Part shown: positions 8,104 through 16,728 of the stretch, in pieces
Position numbering within the stretch: position 1 is the stretch's first letter
Layout: every line of letters begins with the position of its first letter
Assembly (NCBI RefSeq): GCF_008180615.1
Contig: NZ_VTEH01000005.1
Location: 1 to 64,000, forward strand
Length of the DNA stretch: 64,000 bases
Source: Rossellomorea vietnamensis
GTDB lineage: Bacteria > Bacillota > Bacilli > Bacillales > Bacillaceae_B
Reading direction: 5' to 3'
Program-made: the position numbers and the translations under genes
Notes under the pieces: generated by a model
The model's database searches: none
What the model was told of the DNA's origin: nothing
The model's input: only the letters and a program-made list of their open reading frames with translations

Positions 8104-9408
8104 ATGTTGTTTGTTAAGCGCAAAGCAAAAGTTGTCCAATTTCAGCCGGAAATGAAGTTTCCTGATTCATCAGATAAAGTTTCCACTCCTTATCCCCACT
8201 TGTCAGAACGCCTCGAATACATGGGATTTTCCAATAATCATCTAACTATTTTACAAGAGTTGAGTCCGACCATTACACCGCTGCTGGAAGATCTTCTTAA
8301 TAAAGTGCTGGATCAATTGTTCGAGGTGCAGGCGCTTGCAGGAATTGTGAAAGCATCATCCAATAGAGACAGGCTGCGTGCGGTATTCATCCGCTACTTT
8401 GAAAGTTTGCTGAGCGGAAGGCTTGATGAAGAATTTTTTGAAATGAGAAAAAGAATCGGAAGAACGCATAATGGCGCAGGACTTCCGGTTGAATGGTTCA
8501 TCAGTACTTATTCCGCAATCAATACCTTGTTGATTCCTCAGCTGGTATCGCATCTTCAAACAAGTCCGGAGAAGCTCTCAGAAGCATTGCTGGCTGTAAC
8601 CCACGTGACCAACCTTGATTCGCAGCTTGTGGTTGAGAATTACATAAACTCCAGAATAACAGAATTGAATGAGCTGAATGAATACAACCGCATACTCCAA
8701 ACAGAGCTTACCGGCATCAGCCAGGAAGTGGCAGCCTCCGTTCAGCAGACAGAAGCTTCCATGACTGAAACCACTGGAAAGGCTGAGCAGATTCTAAAAG
8801 AGACAGAGCAAACCGAAAAAAGCAGCAAGAACTTACTTAACTTAACCGATTTAAATGAAACTCAGATGACTGAACTAATTGCTGCCTTTGAAAAAGTCGC
8901 AAATGATGTAAAACATTCTCTAGAAGGAATTTCCTTGTTAAAAGATATTTCAGGTTCCATTACCGAAATGACAAAGGGAATTGAAGCCATCGCGGACCAA
9001 ACCAATCTGCTCGCATTGAATGCTTCAATTGAAGCGGCACGAGCTGGCGAAGGCGGGAAAGGATTCGCCGTTGTAGCAACAGAGGTCCGAAAACTTGCGG
9101 AAAGCTCCAAGGAATTGAGCAGCCGCATCAATGCGCTTATTGGCCAAAGCAACAAACAGGTAAGTGACCTGGACAGCCGAATGAGTTCCATGAGTCAATC
9201 TGCTCAGGATTCACAATCCAAGGTTCAGCATGTAAAAGGCGGGCTTATTACTGTCAAAATGGAGATGGAGCAATATATCCATATGTTCAAGCGAAACAAG
9301 GCAGACCTGGACAGCATCGTTCAGTCTATCAAAGAAATAAACCTTACAACTGAAGCACTTGCGCATCTATCCAATACGCTGCTGGAAAAAGCCGAGGCTG
9401 GGCGTTAG
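8104..9408 (+). CDS. HemAT-like globin-coupled chemotaxis receptor
   Basis: 434 residues with no transmembrane segment. Residues ~30-190 match a globin-coupled sensor domain: [18 protein letters not shown] holds the expected proximal haem His, followed by [19 protein letters not shown]. Residues ~230-434 form a methyl-accepting signalling coiled coil with hairpin tip [20 protein letters not shown] and [18 protein letters not shown]. Length and order match B. subtilis HemAT (432 aa), an oxygen sensor working through CheA/CheW at the cell poles. The ATG follows AGAGGTGA. It stands alone with a terminator at 9422. Haem binding is inferred, not shown. Confidence 0.8.
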   Translation: MLFVKRKAKVVQFQPEMKFPDSSDKVSTPYPHLSERLEYMGFSNNHLTILQELSPTITPLLEDLLNKVLDQLFEVQALAGIVKASSNRDRLRAVFIRYFESLLSGRLDEEFFEMRKRIGRTHNGAGLPVEWFISTYSAINTLLIPQLVSHLQTSPEKLSEALLAVTHVTNLDSQLVVENYINSRITELNELNEYNRILQTELTGISQEVAASVQQTEASMTETTGKAEQILKETEQTEKSSKNLLNLTDLNETQMTELIAAFEKVANDVKHSLEGISLLKDISGSITEMTKGIEAIADQTNLLALNASIEAARAGEGGKGFAVVATEVRKLAESSKELSSRINALIGQSNKQVSDLDSRMSSMSQSAQDSQSKVQHVKGGLITVKMEMEQYIHMFKRNKADLDSIVQSIKEINLTTEALAHLSNTLLEKAEAGR

Positions 9409-9421
9409 ATTAGTAAAAGAG

Positions 9422-9452
9422 AAAGCAGGCAGAATGTGTCCTGCTTTTTTTT
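9422..9452 (+). terminator. intrinsic terminator
   Basis: AAAGCAGG and CCTGCTTT stem followed by T8, after the HemAT-like gene. Confidence 0.85.
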
Positions 9453-9561
9453 GTGTCTTTTAATATTATTTCGGCAATAACATACAGACAAAAGGAAGGT
9501 TTCTTCCATCTCCATATACGAATGAGAGTAAAAACCAAAAAGGAAATTTTTTAAAAAAAGA

Positions 9562-9591
9562 TTGTCTAAATGTCCAATCATGAAATATAAT
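9562..9591 (+). promoter_or_regulatory. SigA-type promoter of the symporter gene
   Basis: TTGTCT (9562-9567), an 18-bp spacer and TATAAT (9586-9591), 42 bp before the TTG start. The leader is too short for a T-box or riboswitch. Confidence 0.6.
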
Positions 9592-9633
9592 TCGAATAGA
9601 AACAAAATTCTGAAAGTTAAAGGAGGAATATTC

Positions 9634-11088
9634 TTGGAGGCAGTTGTAGGTTGGCTTAATGGGGTGTTGTGGAGTTCGCCTGTCATTTATTTAATTCTGG
9701 CAATAGGACTTGTATTTTCAATTATGACTCGATTTCTACAGGTCAGACATATCAAAGAAATGTTTAAACTCATGTTCCAAGGCAAGAGTTCAGATGCAGG
9801 AGTATCATCATTCCAAGCTTTGGCGCTGTCGTTATCAGGGCGTGTAGGGACAGGGAATATCGCCGGTACGGCAACAGCTATTGCTTTTGGAGGCCCGGGA
9901 GCCGTTTTCTGGATGTGGACCATCGCTTTTATAGGAGCAAGTTCAGCGTTCATTGAATCCACGCTTGCTCAAATTTATAAAGTAAAGCAAGACGGACAAT
10001 ACCGCGGGGGGCCAGCCTACTATATCGAAAAAGGAATGGGCTGGAGATGGTATGGAGTCATCTTTGCAGCTGCATCGATTTTAGCAATGGCATTGCTGAT
10101 GCCTGGGATTCAATCCAACTCAATCGCTTTGGGACTGGAAAACGCATTCGGACTTAATAAATGGATCACGGCTATCGGCCTGGTTATTCTTCTTGGTGTC
10201 ATCATTTTTGGCGGCGTAAAACGTATAGCAAAGGTTGCCCAATATGCGGTACCTTTCATGGCGTTGGGATATATTTTTCTATCTTTGATCATCGTGGTCA
10301 TGAATATCACGGAACTGCCTGCTGTATTCGCTCTTATTTTTAAAAGTGCATTCGCTTTGGATTCTGCATTTGGCGGGATTGTCGGTATGGCTATTGCATG
10401 GGGAGTAAAGCGCGGAATCTATTCCAACGAAGCTGGCCAGGGAACCGGACCGCATGCTGCTGCGGCAGCAGAAGTATCTCATCCTGCCAAACAGGGACTG
10501 GTACAGGCGGCTTCGGTTTACATTGATACCCTGCTTGTTTGTTCCGCCACTGCATTTATGATCCTTTTTACGGGGATGTACAATGTCGAAAAAGAAGATG
10601 GTACAATGCTCGTCAATAATCTTAACGGAGTGGAAGCTGGGCCTGCTTATACACAGGCAGCCATTGAAAGTGTGCTTCCGGGATTCGGTGCAGGATTTGT
10701 TGCCGTTGCCCTATTCTTCTTCGCTTTCACAACAATCATGGCCTATTATTATATCGCTGAAACAAACGTAGCTTACATTTTCAGAGGGAAAAATAATACA
10801 TGGGCTATTGCTGCGTTGAAAATTATCCTTCTCGGTGCGACCATGTATGGCGCAGTGAAAACAGCTGAACTTGCATGGGCATTGGGTGATGTGGGTCTTG
10901 GCATTATGGTATGGCTGAACATGGTTGCAATTGTCCTCCTTTACAAGCCTGCTCTGAAGGCATTAAAAGACTATGAAGAGCAGAAAAAGCAAGGAATTGA
11001 CCCGGTGTTTGATCCGGTTAAATTGGGTATTAAAAATGCTGACTTCTGGGAAAAAGAAGCAAAACCAGATCAAGAAAAAGTTTCTTAA
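9634..11088 (+). CDS. sodium:alanine/glycine (or glutamine) symporter, AgcS/AlsT family
   Basis: 484 residues, about 11 TM segments. Signature segments are ALSLSGRVGTGNIAGTATAI near the N-terminus, IESTLAQIYKVKQDGQYRGG, and WGVKRGIYSNEAGQGTGPHA, all typical of the AgcS family. It imports small neutral amino acids or glutamine with Na+. The frame extends upstream to 9562, but AGGAGG (9621-9626) lies 7 nt before the TTG at 9634, so that start is preferred. It has its own promoter and terminator. Confidence 0.9.
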   Translation: MEAVVGWLNGVLWSSPVIYLILAIGLVFSIMTRFLQVRHIKEMFKLMFQGKSSDAGVSSFQALALSLSGRVGTGNIAGTATAIAFGGPGAVFWMWTIAFIGASSAFIESTLAQIYKVKQDGQYRGGPAYYIEKGMGWRWYGVIFAAASILAMALLMPGIQSNSIALGLENAFGLNKWITAIGLVILLGVIIFGGVKRIAKVAQYAVPFMALGYIFLSLIIVVMNITELPAVFALIFKSAFALDSAFGGIVGMAIAWGVKRGIYSNEAGQGTGPHAAAAAEVSHPAKQGLVQAASVYIDTLLVCSATAFMILFTGMYNVEKEDGTMLVNNLNGVEAGPAYTQAAIESVLPGFGAGFVAVALFFFAFTTIMAYYYIAETNVAYIFRGKNNTWAIAALKIILLGATMYGAVKTAELAWALGDVGLGIMVWLNMVAIVLLYKPALKALKDYEEQKKQGIDPVFDPVKLGIKNADFWEKEAKPDQEKVS

Positions 11089-11100
11089 TAAAGAGGAAAA

Positions 11101-11124
11101 CCTCCGAATATTCGGAGGTTTTTT
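11101..11124 (+). terminator. intrinsic terminator
   Basis: CCTCCGAATATTCGGAGG is a perfect palindrome followed by T6. Confidence 0.95.
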
Positions 11125-11184
11125 GTTTTGTGTCTTGGACTGTTGTCAGTGAGGCAGACGTATGTCAATGGATTTTTGTCCGCT

Positions 11185-11730
11185 GGCCGGTTATTTACTA
11201 ATACGGTTCATTATTCACTAAATTAGGGCAGGTCACTGGGCCGTAATTTTTATTTACATCCTAATATCTCTCAAGCCAAGCCGTCTCACTGGCCCGTAAA
11301 GAAGGTTTGCGGCCCAATATCTCTCAAGCTGGGCCATCTCACTGGCCCGTAAAGAAGGTTTGCGGCCCAATATCTCTCAAGCTGGGCCATCTCACTGGCC
11401 CGTAAAGAAGGTTTGCGGCCCAATATCTCTTAAGCCAGGCCATCTCACTGGCCCGTAAAGAAGGTTTGCGGCCCAATATCTCTTAAGCCAGGCTGTCTCA
11501 CTGGCCCGTAAAGAAGGTTTGCGGCCCAATATCCCTTAAGCCAGGCCGACTCACTGGCCCGTGAAGAAGGTTTGCGGACCAATATCCACTGAGGCAGTCG
11601 ATCTTGTTGGCCCGTAAGTTCTGTTTGCGGCCCAATATCTCTCAAACCAGGCGATCTCACTGGCCTGTAAAGAAGGTTTGCGGTCCAATATCTCTCAAGC
11701 CAGGTCATCTCACTGGCCTTTAAGATTTTG
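11185..11730. repeat. 53-bp tandem array A (about 10 copies)
   Basis: The unit begins GGCCCGTAAAGAAGGTTTGC, continues GGCCCAATATCTCTCAAG and ends CCATCTCACT. The GGCC phase point falls at 11185, 11238, 11291, 11344, 11397, 11450, 11503, 11556, 11609, 11662 and 11715, exactly 53 bp each time. The first two copies and the last are degenerate. A conserved dyad GGGCCA-6-TGGCCC spans the unit junction. The array lies behind the symporter terminator. The 800-bp gap to 11933 holds no gene. Confidence 0.95.
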
Positions 11731-11932
11731 AGAAAGAGCATCTTTATGGATTTATGCACGCGATTCCACAGCAGCGGACATTAATTTTGTTAGGCACACC
11801 ATTATCCTGCCGCGCGGATCTTTTAAATAGATATGCTTATACCATAATCCAACAAAATATTATAACTTATGCAGGGGATTTCCAGAACTTGTCGTATTCT
11901 TACAATATACTACAAGAGATGAGGAAGATCTG

Positions 11933-13267
11933 ATGCTTGCTGAAAAGCTGTTATTGCACGTTTTTGTCATACTGGCTCCTATTTTGGTGTACACCTCCTT
12001 TTTTGAAAACCGGCGCATTGGACAGTCACCATATTTTATAGGAATGATGTATGGAGTTTCAGCTGTATTGTGTCTTACTGTTTCATACTACAGCTATGGT
12101 CTATATTGGGACCTTCGCTATGTTCCTCTGGTTCTTTCCGTTTTATATGGAGGTCCTGTCGCAGGGGCGATCACCTTTATTTCGATTATTGGAGCAAGGA
12201 CTTTTATGAGCGGAGATGCTCTGTTGTTTGGCTATATCAGTGCCAGCCTTGCTGCATCCGTTCCGTTTTTGTTTGTAAAGCGGTTTTGGAGGTATCAGGC
12301 TAGGAAAAGAATTATAACAGCTATCTGGCTGGGGATTTGGCCATCATTTATTATGTTTTCAATCTTGATTTCCTGGCTGATTTTTTCCAGGAATCCTGTC
12401 GATGATCTTCAGGAATTAATGTTATATGTCCTTCTGTTTGGCGTGATCCAGATTGTAGGCATCGGTTTTGCTTCCATGCTTCACGAAGCTGTTATCGAAA
12501 GGCGCATGATGAGGAAGGAAATGCAGCGTGCTGAAAAGCTGAATACCCTTGGAGAGCTGGCTGCTTCCATAGCCCATGAAGTAAGGAATCCCCTTACTGT
12601 GGTAAAAGGGTTTCTTCAGCTGATGAAAAGCCAGGAAAAAAAGAATGATAATTACCAATATCTCAGCCTGGTGTTGAGTGAGCTCGCCCGGGCTGAAGCG
12701 ATCATTAATGATTACTTGAATTTTGCCAAACCGCAGTTTGAAAAAATTGAAAGGCTGGAACTTTCTTCAACCATGTCTGATGTCATTGCCCTTCTTCAGC
12801 CCTTGGCGATGAAGCAGGGCGTTGGATTGGACAGCCAACTGGAAGAAGAAGTATATCTTCACACAGACCGCAACCAATTCAAGCAGGCTCTTGTCAACAT
12901 AATTAAAAATGCCATAGAAGCTACTGCGCTTGGGGGAAGAATCAATGTTATCCTATCGTCTGATGGTCAGGATGTGAAGATTACTGTAAAAGATAACGGA
13001 AAAGGAATGACCAAAGAGCAGCTCAGCCGGATCGGCACCTTATTTTATACGACTAAAGACAAAGGAACAGGACTGGGGACGATGGTATCGCTGAGGATCA
13101 TCGAGGCGATGGAGGGGAAAATCACCTATAAAAGCGAACTTGGCAAAGGGACTGAAGTCAGAGTTGCCTTGCCTATGAACAGACACTACCAGGGAAGAGG
13201 AGACATACGTCTTCATAAAAAATTAAATAAGGAGCAGGGAGCCGGGGAATTAAAATCATTTGAATAG
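11933..13267 (+). CDS. KinB-like membrane sensor histidine kinase
   Basis: 444 residues. Residues 1-190 hold about six hydrophobic segments resembling the 5TM sensor domain of the LytS/KinB type. The H box is ELAASIAHEVRNPLTVVKGF, nearly identical in style to B. subtilis KinB. ATP-binding boxes are NIIKNAIEA (N), KDNGKGMT (G1) and GTGLGTMVSLRIIE (G2). Autophosphorylation on the H-box His is expected, with Spo0F the likely partner if it is a true KinB. No response regulator is adjacent, as usual for sporulation kinases. RBS GAGGAAGA precedes the ATG. The signal sensed is unknown. Confidence 0.8.
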   Translation: MLAEKLLLHVFVILAPILVYTSFFENRRIGQSPYFIGMMYGVSAVLCLTVSYYSYGLYWDLRYVPLVLSVLYGGPVAGAITFISIIGARTFMSGDALLFGYISASLAASVPFLFVKRFWRYQARKRIITAIWLGIWPSFIMFSILISWLIFSRNPVDDLQELMLYVLLFGVIQIVGIGFASMLHEAVIERRMMRKEMQRAEKLNTLGELAASIAHEVRNPLTVVKGFLQLMKSQEKKNDNYQYLSLVLSELARAEAIINDYLNFAKPQFEKIERLELSSTMSDVIALLQPLAMKQGVGLDSQLEEEVYLHTDRNQFKQALVNIIKNAIEATALGGRINVILSSDGQDVKITVKDNGKGMTKEQLSRIGTLFYTTKDKGTGLGTMVSLRIIEAMEGKITYKSELGKGTEVRVALPMNRHYQGRGDIRLHKKLNKEQGAGELKSFE

Positions 13268-13450
13268 AATGGACCGCCTTGCCTGTTGGTAAGGAAAAAT
13301 CGTCCGCGGGGACTTTCATCAGCTTTTCGTCCAAGGTTATTTTGGTGTAAATACTGTTTTACGGAGAAATTCCAAGACCTGTTTTTCGCTTGCTTATCGG
13401 GGTATTTCCAGCGAGTTATGTTCAATGGCCTTCAACCTTTCCTAACTGCT

Positions 13451-13492
13451 AAAAAAGGAGCGCGGAATCATACGATTCCGCGCTCCTTTTAA
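13451..13492. terminator. bidirectional intrinsic terminator
   Basis: AAAAGGAGCGCGGAATC and GATTCCGCGCTCCTTTT form a 17-bp stem with a 4-nt loop, flanked by A6 on the left and T4 on the right. It serves the kinase (+) and, after read-through, the convergent transporter (-). Confidence 0.9.
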
Positions 13493-13536
13493 TGCTTTAA
13501 AGCGCTAAGAGGGACAGTCCCTTTTAGCGCTGTAAT
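13490..13536. repeat. dispersed palindromic repeat, GGGACAGTCCC family, copy 2
   Basis: GCTTTAAAGCGCTAAGA, then GGGACAGTCCC, then TTTTAGCGCTGTAATG. The outer blocks (AGCGCTAA and TTTAGCGCT) also pair, giving a long hairpin. Confidence 0.8.
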
Positions 13537-13553
13537 GTATTAAAGTCACTACT

Positions 13554-14417
13554 TCAGGCTCCTGCTTTGTCACCTTCTTTATTTTTGATGAACATATAGA
13601 AGGAGGCACTGAAAATGATAATATAGCCAGCTATGCTCAGGATGTCCGGGATCTGACCGAACAAGACGATGCTGATCAGTGCTGAATATACGACGGTTGA
13701 ATAGAAGAAAATCGAGATTTCCTTCGCTGGGGCATACTTATAGGCAATCGTAATTCCAAACTGTCCTAAGGTCGCAAAGATACCGGCAAGTATCAGATAG
13801 ATGAGCTGCCTGGTTTCCATTGGTTCATACCACATAATCACAAATGGAAGCAGGACGACTGTGGAAAAGAAGGAAAAATAGAAAACCACGGTATAGAATT
13901 TTTCTTTTTGCCCCAATACCCGAAGAACGGTATAGGCTCCAGCGGCAAAAACGGCTGACAAAATGCCTGCCAAGTATGGAATCGTATCAACAGAAAATTC
14001 AGGTTTGATAATAAGCAAAGTTCCAAGAAATGCGATGATAATAGCAATAATTTGAAATCTGCGAGCCGTCTCTTTCAGAAAAACAGCTGAAAAGATGATC
14101 GTCAGAAACGGACTTAATTTATTGAGCATGTCCGCATCTGATAAGACAAGTTCATCAATCGCATAAAAGAAAAACACGATTCCCAGGGTACCCAGTGCTG
14201 AACGAAGAAGAAGGAATTTCTGATTCTCTCTCTTACCAAACAGCCTTTCCTTGTAGTAAATCACAAACCCGAAAGATATGATGGCAGAAATCAAGTTCCT
14301 GAACAGAGTTTTTTGGACGGTGGGCAAGTCGCCTGAAAGCTTAACAAAAGCAGCCATCATGGCAAAGCCGAATGAAGAAACCAGCAGGAGCAGGATTCCC
14401 TTATTTCTATTTGTCAT
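13554..14417 (-). CDS. EamA/DMT-superfamily transporter
   Basis: 287 residues with about ten TM segments arranged as two EamA repeats (LLLVSSFGFAMMAAFVKLSG at the start, YLAGILSAVFAAGAYTVLRV for the second repeat). Segments such as LNKLSPFLTIIFSAVFLKE are typical of RhaT/YdcZ-like drug/metabolite exporters. The substrate cannot be told from the sequence. It ends next to the bidirectional hairpin at 13451. Confidence 0.85.
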   Translation of the reverse strand: MTNRNKGILLLLVSSFGFAMMAAFVKLSGDLPTVQKTLFRNLISAIISFGFVIYYKERLFGKRENQKFLLLRSALGTLGIVFFFYAIDELVLSDADMLNKLSPFLTIIFSAVFLKETARRFQIIAIIIAFLGTLLIIKPEFSVDTIPYLAGILSAVFAAGAYTVLRVLGQKEKFYTVVFYFSFFSTVVLLPFVIMWYEPMETRQLIYLILAGIFATLGQFGITIAYKYAPAKEISIFFYSTVVYSALISIVLFGQIPDILSIAGYIIIFSASFYMFIKNKEGDKAGA

Positions 14418-14471
14418 GTTGTCCTCCCAAACGATAGATTCGTTACTATGCAGTACTTCTTAAAAATTGGT

Positions 14472-14501
14472 AAAAAAGAAACTGCCTAGGGTGGCAGTTT
14501 C
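14472..14501 (-). terminator. intrinsic terminator of the YczE-like gene
   Basis: GAAACTGCC and GGCAGTTTC stem; on the minus strand it is followed by a T run (CTTTTTTACC). Confidence 0.85.
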
Positions 14502-14540
14502 AATACGAAGTTATTTTCCAAAAATACTATAACAAATGAG

Positions 14541-15158
14541 CTACTTAAAAGAAAGCTTCTGGCTCCGGGCTTTTAGCAGGCCTTCAAACTTAGGAAAGAA
14601 AAACTGGACGATGAATCCAAGGGAAAGAGTCACAATCACCGTACCAATTCCTACCGCACCTCCAAACGCAACAGCAAGAGCAAGGGCCAATCCTTCGCTG
14701 ATCAGCCGAGAGCTGCGCAGGCTCAATCCAAACCTTTCAGAAATGGCGATCATGACGGTGTCCATCGGGCTGGAGGGGAACTTTGCCTGCAAATACACTG
14801 CAATCCCGACACCAAGCGCGAGAATTCCAGTCAAGAGGGCTGCCGATTGAACACCGAGGTGGTCAGGGGCGAAGTTTTTTAAACCGATCAAAAGCCAGAA
14901 ATCGATCATCAATCCAATAATGAAGATAGAAAGCGCGGCGAGGACCTCCGGTTTCCGTTTTAGCAGAAACGCATTAATAAATATAAGGATGATTCCATTA
15001 ATGAAGACGCAAGTACCGACCGTAATCCCGAATGTGGTGGATTCCCCGACGGCAAGGGCATCCCATGAAGCGGCTCCCAAATTGGCTTTGATGATAAGGG
15101 CAACCCCTAATGTGAGTATCATTAATCCAACAAAGAAAAAGACTGTTCGTTCTCTCAT
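14541..15158 (-). CDS. YczE/YitT-like integral membrane protein
   Basis: About 205 residues, five or six TM segments. FFVGLMILTLGVALIIKANL, then GAASWDALAVGESTTFGITV and FPSSPMDTVMIAISERFGL are typical of the YczE family (YczE of B. subtilis affects surfactin production by an unclear route). An upstream in-frame start exists at 15194, but AAGGAAG lies 6 nt before the ATG at 15158, so that one is chosen. It is monocistronic with its own terminator. Confidence 0.8.
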   Translation of the reverse strand: MRERTVFFFVGLMILTLGVALIIKANLGAASWDALAVGESTTFGITVGTCVFINGIILIFINAFLLKRKPEVLAALSIFIIGLMIDFWLLIGLKNFAPDHLGVQSAALLTGILALGVGIAVYLQAKFPSSPMDTVMIAISERFGLSLRSSRLISEGLALALAVAFGGAVGIGTVIVTLSLGFIVQFFFPKFEGLLKARSQKLSFK

Positions 15159-15268
15159 ATAAAACTTCCTTTTATCAAATATTTTTACGAACACATAAAA
15201 AATGCGATAATGAATATATTACATACCCTTTTTTAGAAAAGCAATGTGAAAAGAGATTGAGTTGCTTT

Positions 15269-15316
15269 ACTGCTTTAAACCGCTAAAAGGGACAGTCCCT
15301 TTCAGTGCTTTAGAAG
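15269..15316. repeat. dispersed palindromic repeat, GGGACAGTCCC family, copy 3
   Basis: ACTGCTTTAAACCGCTAAAA, then GGGACAGTCCC, then TTTCAGTGCTTTAGAAG. Same block order as at 6567 and 13490. Confidence 0.75.
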
Positions 15317-15403
15317 GCTAAAGTAACCGGGAAGAGTATACTTGTCCCTCTCTGTGAAATATATGTAGTAACGCCTAAATTATACAAAGGATAGGATGAA
15401 ATC

Positions 15404-16597
15404 ATGAAAGAAATCATATTGACCGTGAATCCAAAATTAGAAGATAAATTTAAAAAAGGTTTTCCGCTTATCAGCGGAGATGCCCTTGCCTCCACGGCAG
15501 GACTCGAAGAAGAAGGAAGCATCATCAAGCTTGTGGACAGGCGCAAGCAATTCATCGCCAGAGGCTATTATGGCAAGCAGAATAAAGGGCTGGGATGGAT
15601 TTTGAGCTGGAAGGAGCAAGAACGGATCGACCAGGGCTTTTTTGAAAGAAAGCTGAACAACGCGATCAGCCAAAGGCTTGGTTTTTACCAAAGTGACGAA
15701 ACAAATGCCTTTCGTGTATTTAACGGAGAAGGTGATGGTATAGGCGGACTCACTATAGACTATTTTAACGGCTATTATCTGATCAACTGGTATAGTGAAG
15801 GCATTTATCAATTCAAGAATGATATTATTCTTTCGCTGAAGCAGCTTGTTGATAGTAAAGGCATCTACCAGAAGAAGCGGTTTGCTCAAAGCGGAAAGTA
15901 TATAGATGATGATGATTTTGTCACGGGTGAGCGAGCTGAATTTCCTCTTATAGTGAAAGAAAATGGAGCTAACTTTGCCGTATATTTAAACGATGGAGCC
16001 ATGGTGGGTGTTTTCCTCGATCAGCGGGATGTAAGGAAACTGATCCGGGACAAGTATGCGGAAGGAAAAACGGTTCTCAACACCTTTTCTTATACAGGTG
16101 CATTTTCCGTCTTTGCTGCCCTCGGCGGAGCGGTGAAGACAACTAGTGTTGACCTGGCAAACAGGAGTGAAGCCAAGACCATCGAGCAGTTCAGCATAAA
16201 TGGAATTGACTACGAGGAGCAGGATATCATTGTTATGGATGTCTTCAACTACTTCAAGTATGCCGTGAAAAAACAGCTCAAATTCGATATGGTCATCCTC
16301 GATCCGCCGAGCTTTGCGCGTTCGAAAAAGCATACTTTTTCAGCAGCAAAGGATTACACCGATCTGCTGAAACAAACCATAGCCATTACGGAGAAAAATG
16401 GAATCATCGTTGCCTCTACAAATGCAAGCAGCTTTGATATGAAAAAATTCAAAAGCTTCATTGACAAAGCGTTCAAAGAATCAGGAAGTGCCTATAAATT
16501 GATGGAGGAATTCTCCCTTCCTGAAGATTACCGGACTATCAGCCAGTTCAAACAGGGAGATTACCTGAAAGTGGTTTTCATTCAAAAGATTAAGTAA
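15404..16597 (+). CDS. class I SAM-dependent rRNA methyltransferase, RlmI-like
   Basis: 397 residues. The N-terminal ~80 residues form a PUA-like RNA-binding domain (HPLISGDA-type segment FPLISGDALASTAGLEEEGS). The C-terminal half is a Rossmann methyltransferase: VLNTFSYTGAFSVFAALGGA binds SAM, and MVILDPPSFARSKKH carries the DPPxF catalytic motif of m5C rRNA methyltransferases related to RlmI. It probably acts on 23S rRNA. Similar to B. subtilis YwbD by recall. Confidence 0.85.
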   Translation: MKEIILTVNPKLEDKFKKGFPLISGDALASTAGLEEEGSIIKLVDRRKQFIARGYYGKQNKGLGWILSWKEQERIDQGFFERKLNNAISQRLGFYQSDETNAFRVFNGEGDGIGGLTIDYFNGYYLINWYSEGIYQFKNDIILSLKQLVDSKGIYQKKRFAQSGKYIDDDDFVTGERAEFPLIVKENGANFAVYLNDGAMVGVFLDQRDVRKLIRDKYAEGKTVLNTFSYTGAFSVFAALGGAVKTTSVDLANRSEAKTIEQFSINGIDYEEQDIIVMDVFNYFKYAVKKQLKFDMVILDPPSFARSKKHTFSAAKDYTDLLKQTIAITEKNGIIVASTNASSFDMKKFKSFIDKAFKESGSAYKLMEEFSLPEDYRTISQFKQGDYLKVVFIQKIK

Positions 16598-16728
16598 TTA
16601 ACATACGTGATGAACGAATACTGTCCAAAAGCAGCTGCCGGTTATCCTGTCCTGCCATTAGTCCTGCAAAACAATAAGCTTTGAAAAAAATGATTTGACA
16701 TCAGTGAGATGGAGAGGAGGAACCAGGC

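Noticed and set aside
9562..9633. N-terminal extension of the symporter, or a T-box leader
   Set aside because: The region contains the promoter and the AGGAGG that sets the start at 9634; no T-box fits.
11445..11759. 104-aa minus-strand open frame inside array A
   Set aside because: It is produced by the 53-bp repeat, has no ribosome binding site, and the period is not a multiple of three.
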